From the IMG/VR virus record IMGVR_UViG_3300003653_000051, positions 1 through 59,015 of that record: a DNA stretch of 59,015 nucleotides. One strand, 5' to 3'. The DNA comes from a virus. This document shows, in pieces, positions 58,762 to 59,015 of the stretch (the first letter of the stretch is position 1; every line of letters starts with the position of its first letter). Both the position numbers and the translations under genes were made by a program. The notes under the pieces are model-generated. The model worked only from the letters and a program-made list of their open reading frames with translations. It did not search any database and was not told the origin of the DNA.

Positions 58762-58771
58762 GAATCCTATA
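58762..58771 (-). promoter_or_regulatory. TATAGGATTC element, candidate leftward promoter
   Basis: Exact copy of the 10-base element at 37631-37640. TTGGAT lies 12 bases upstream on the minus strand. Likely a late promoter for genes left of the control region. Confidence 0.4.
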
Positions 58772-58861
58772 CACAAACCAGAGATCCAATCTGGCCAGGT
58801 TCTATGTAGATTCCAGAAGCACTGTGTATCTGAACAGGTAGAGGGTTGCATTATTCGTCTT

Positions 58862-58886
58862 TTTGACCCGTCAAACATGGCATAAA
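58862..58886 (+). promoter_or_regulatory. Candidate early promoter with palindromic operator
   Basis: TTTGAC-CC-GTCAAA (58862-58875) is a perfect palindrome; TTGACC (58863-58868) inside it plus CATAAA (58881-58886) repeat the 12-base spacing of the site at 8069-8092. A repressor on the palindrome would cover the promoter. If base 59015 joins base 1, it drives the early operon. Confidence 0.4.
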
Positions 58887-58970
58887 TTCTTCGCCTTACT
58901 GGCTTGCCCTAGAAAACAAGCAAAACAGGAAGACCAGCAGGGGTGTCAACCTGTGCAAGCGGAATCTGGT

Positions 58971-59014
58971 GTGGCTAGGTGCATCGGGAGGGGTGTACCT
59001 CCCCCCAGAGCCAC
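58971..59014 (+). other. Nested hairpin at the right end
   Basis: GTGGCT (58971-58976) pairs with AGCCAC (59009-59014), enclosing GGGAGG/CCTCCC (58986-59003) with a 6-base loop. It would lie in the leader of the early transcript if the ends are adjacent. Attenuation or RNA stability are possible roles. Confidence 0.5.
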
Positions 59015-59015
59015 C

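Larger units (their letters stand above)
58426..59015. other. Repeat-rich control region, candidate origin
   Basis: About 590 bases without a credible gene and much richer in A/T than the rest. It holds leftward TATAGGATT-type elements at 58511, 58595 and 58762, a pair of imperfect direct repeats, a TTTGAC-CC-GTCAAA palindrome (58862-58875), a rightward promoter candidate, T7/A6 tracts (58731-58749) able to pair, 8 GANTC and 6 GATC sites, and a nested hairpin near the end. If the ends join, it separates early from late genes. Origin function is inference. Confidence 0.5.

Noticed and set aside
58642-58878. 78-codon leftward frame in the control region
   Set aside because: Spans promoter-like elements and repeats, no ribosome-binding site and no sensible sequence.
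1-59015. Search for integrase, transposase, CRISPR array or tRNA genes
   Set aside because: No matching motifs, regular repeat-spacer arrays or tRNA folds seen on either strand; a scanner such as tRNAscan-SE would settle the last point.

Overview
The window reads as the genome, or nearly all of it, of a contractile-tailed double-stranded DNA phage (myovirus morphology). Portal, terminase, HK97-fold capsid, sheath, tube, tape measure and a full baseplate set are present. I see no integrase, excisionase, partition system, tRNA, CRISPR array or insertion sequence, so a virulent lifestyle is likely. The host cannot be named from sequence. GC content is high, and one cysteine-rich lipoprotein resembles repeats common in Myxococcota-type bacteria, which is only a weak hint. 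If base 59015 joins base 1, the roughly 590-base gene-free stretch at the right end separates the rightward early genes from the leftward late genes.

Layout. (1) 110-15820, plus strand, is an early and replication operon with mostly 4-base start/stop overlaps. It encodes a primase, a HIRAN protein, a UDG-like domain fused to a family A DNA polymerase, a ssDNA-binding protein, an SbcD/gp47-like nuclease and its SbcC/gp46-like ATPase partner, a DUF3310 protein, wHTH and SANT-like regulators, and several tiny four-cysteine proteins. I see no helicase. (2) 15945-33869, minus strand, holds fibres, baseplate, tape measure, frameshifted chaperones, tube, sheath and neck. (3) 34046-37919, minus strand, holds capsid, scaffold and small head proteins. 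(4) 37939-43135, minus strand, is a tandem array of nine proteins that share one basic N-terminal module; most also carry a hydrophobic helix, and one is a zinc metalloprotease. (5) 43229-47185, minus strand, has two tandem Dam-type methyltransferases and small proteins. (6) 47265-53381 has a RuvC-like resolvase (plus) overlapping the portal gene (minus) tail to tail, a LexA-like DNA-binding protein, a candidate small terminase, and a large terminase whose P-loop is split by an intein (plus). (7) 53365-58425, minus strand, is a lysis and appendage module that uses many GTG or TTG starts.

How it may work together. Early proteins replicate and process DNA, with host helicase presumably borrowed. 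The Dam paralogues are late genes and the genome is visibly rich in GATC, which suggests self-modification. The head and tail clusters follow the usual myovirus order read from the minus strand. The nine-gene tagged array sits between head genes and methyltransferases. My best hypothesis is a set of capsid-loaded, possibly co-ejected, membrane-active proteins that share a loading signal. This is the strongest candidate for an undescribed system here.

Other notable signals are a multi-hairpin leader whose closing stem masks a ribosome-binding site (9675-9766), a recurring TATAGGATT motif upstream of leftward genes, and a repeat-rich control region at 58426-59015.
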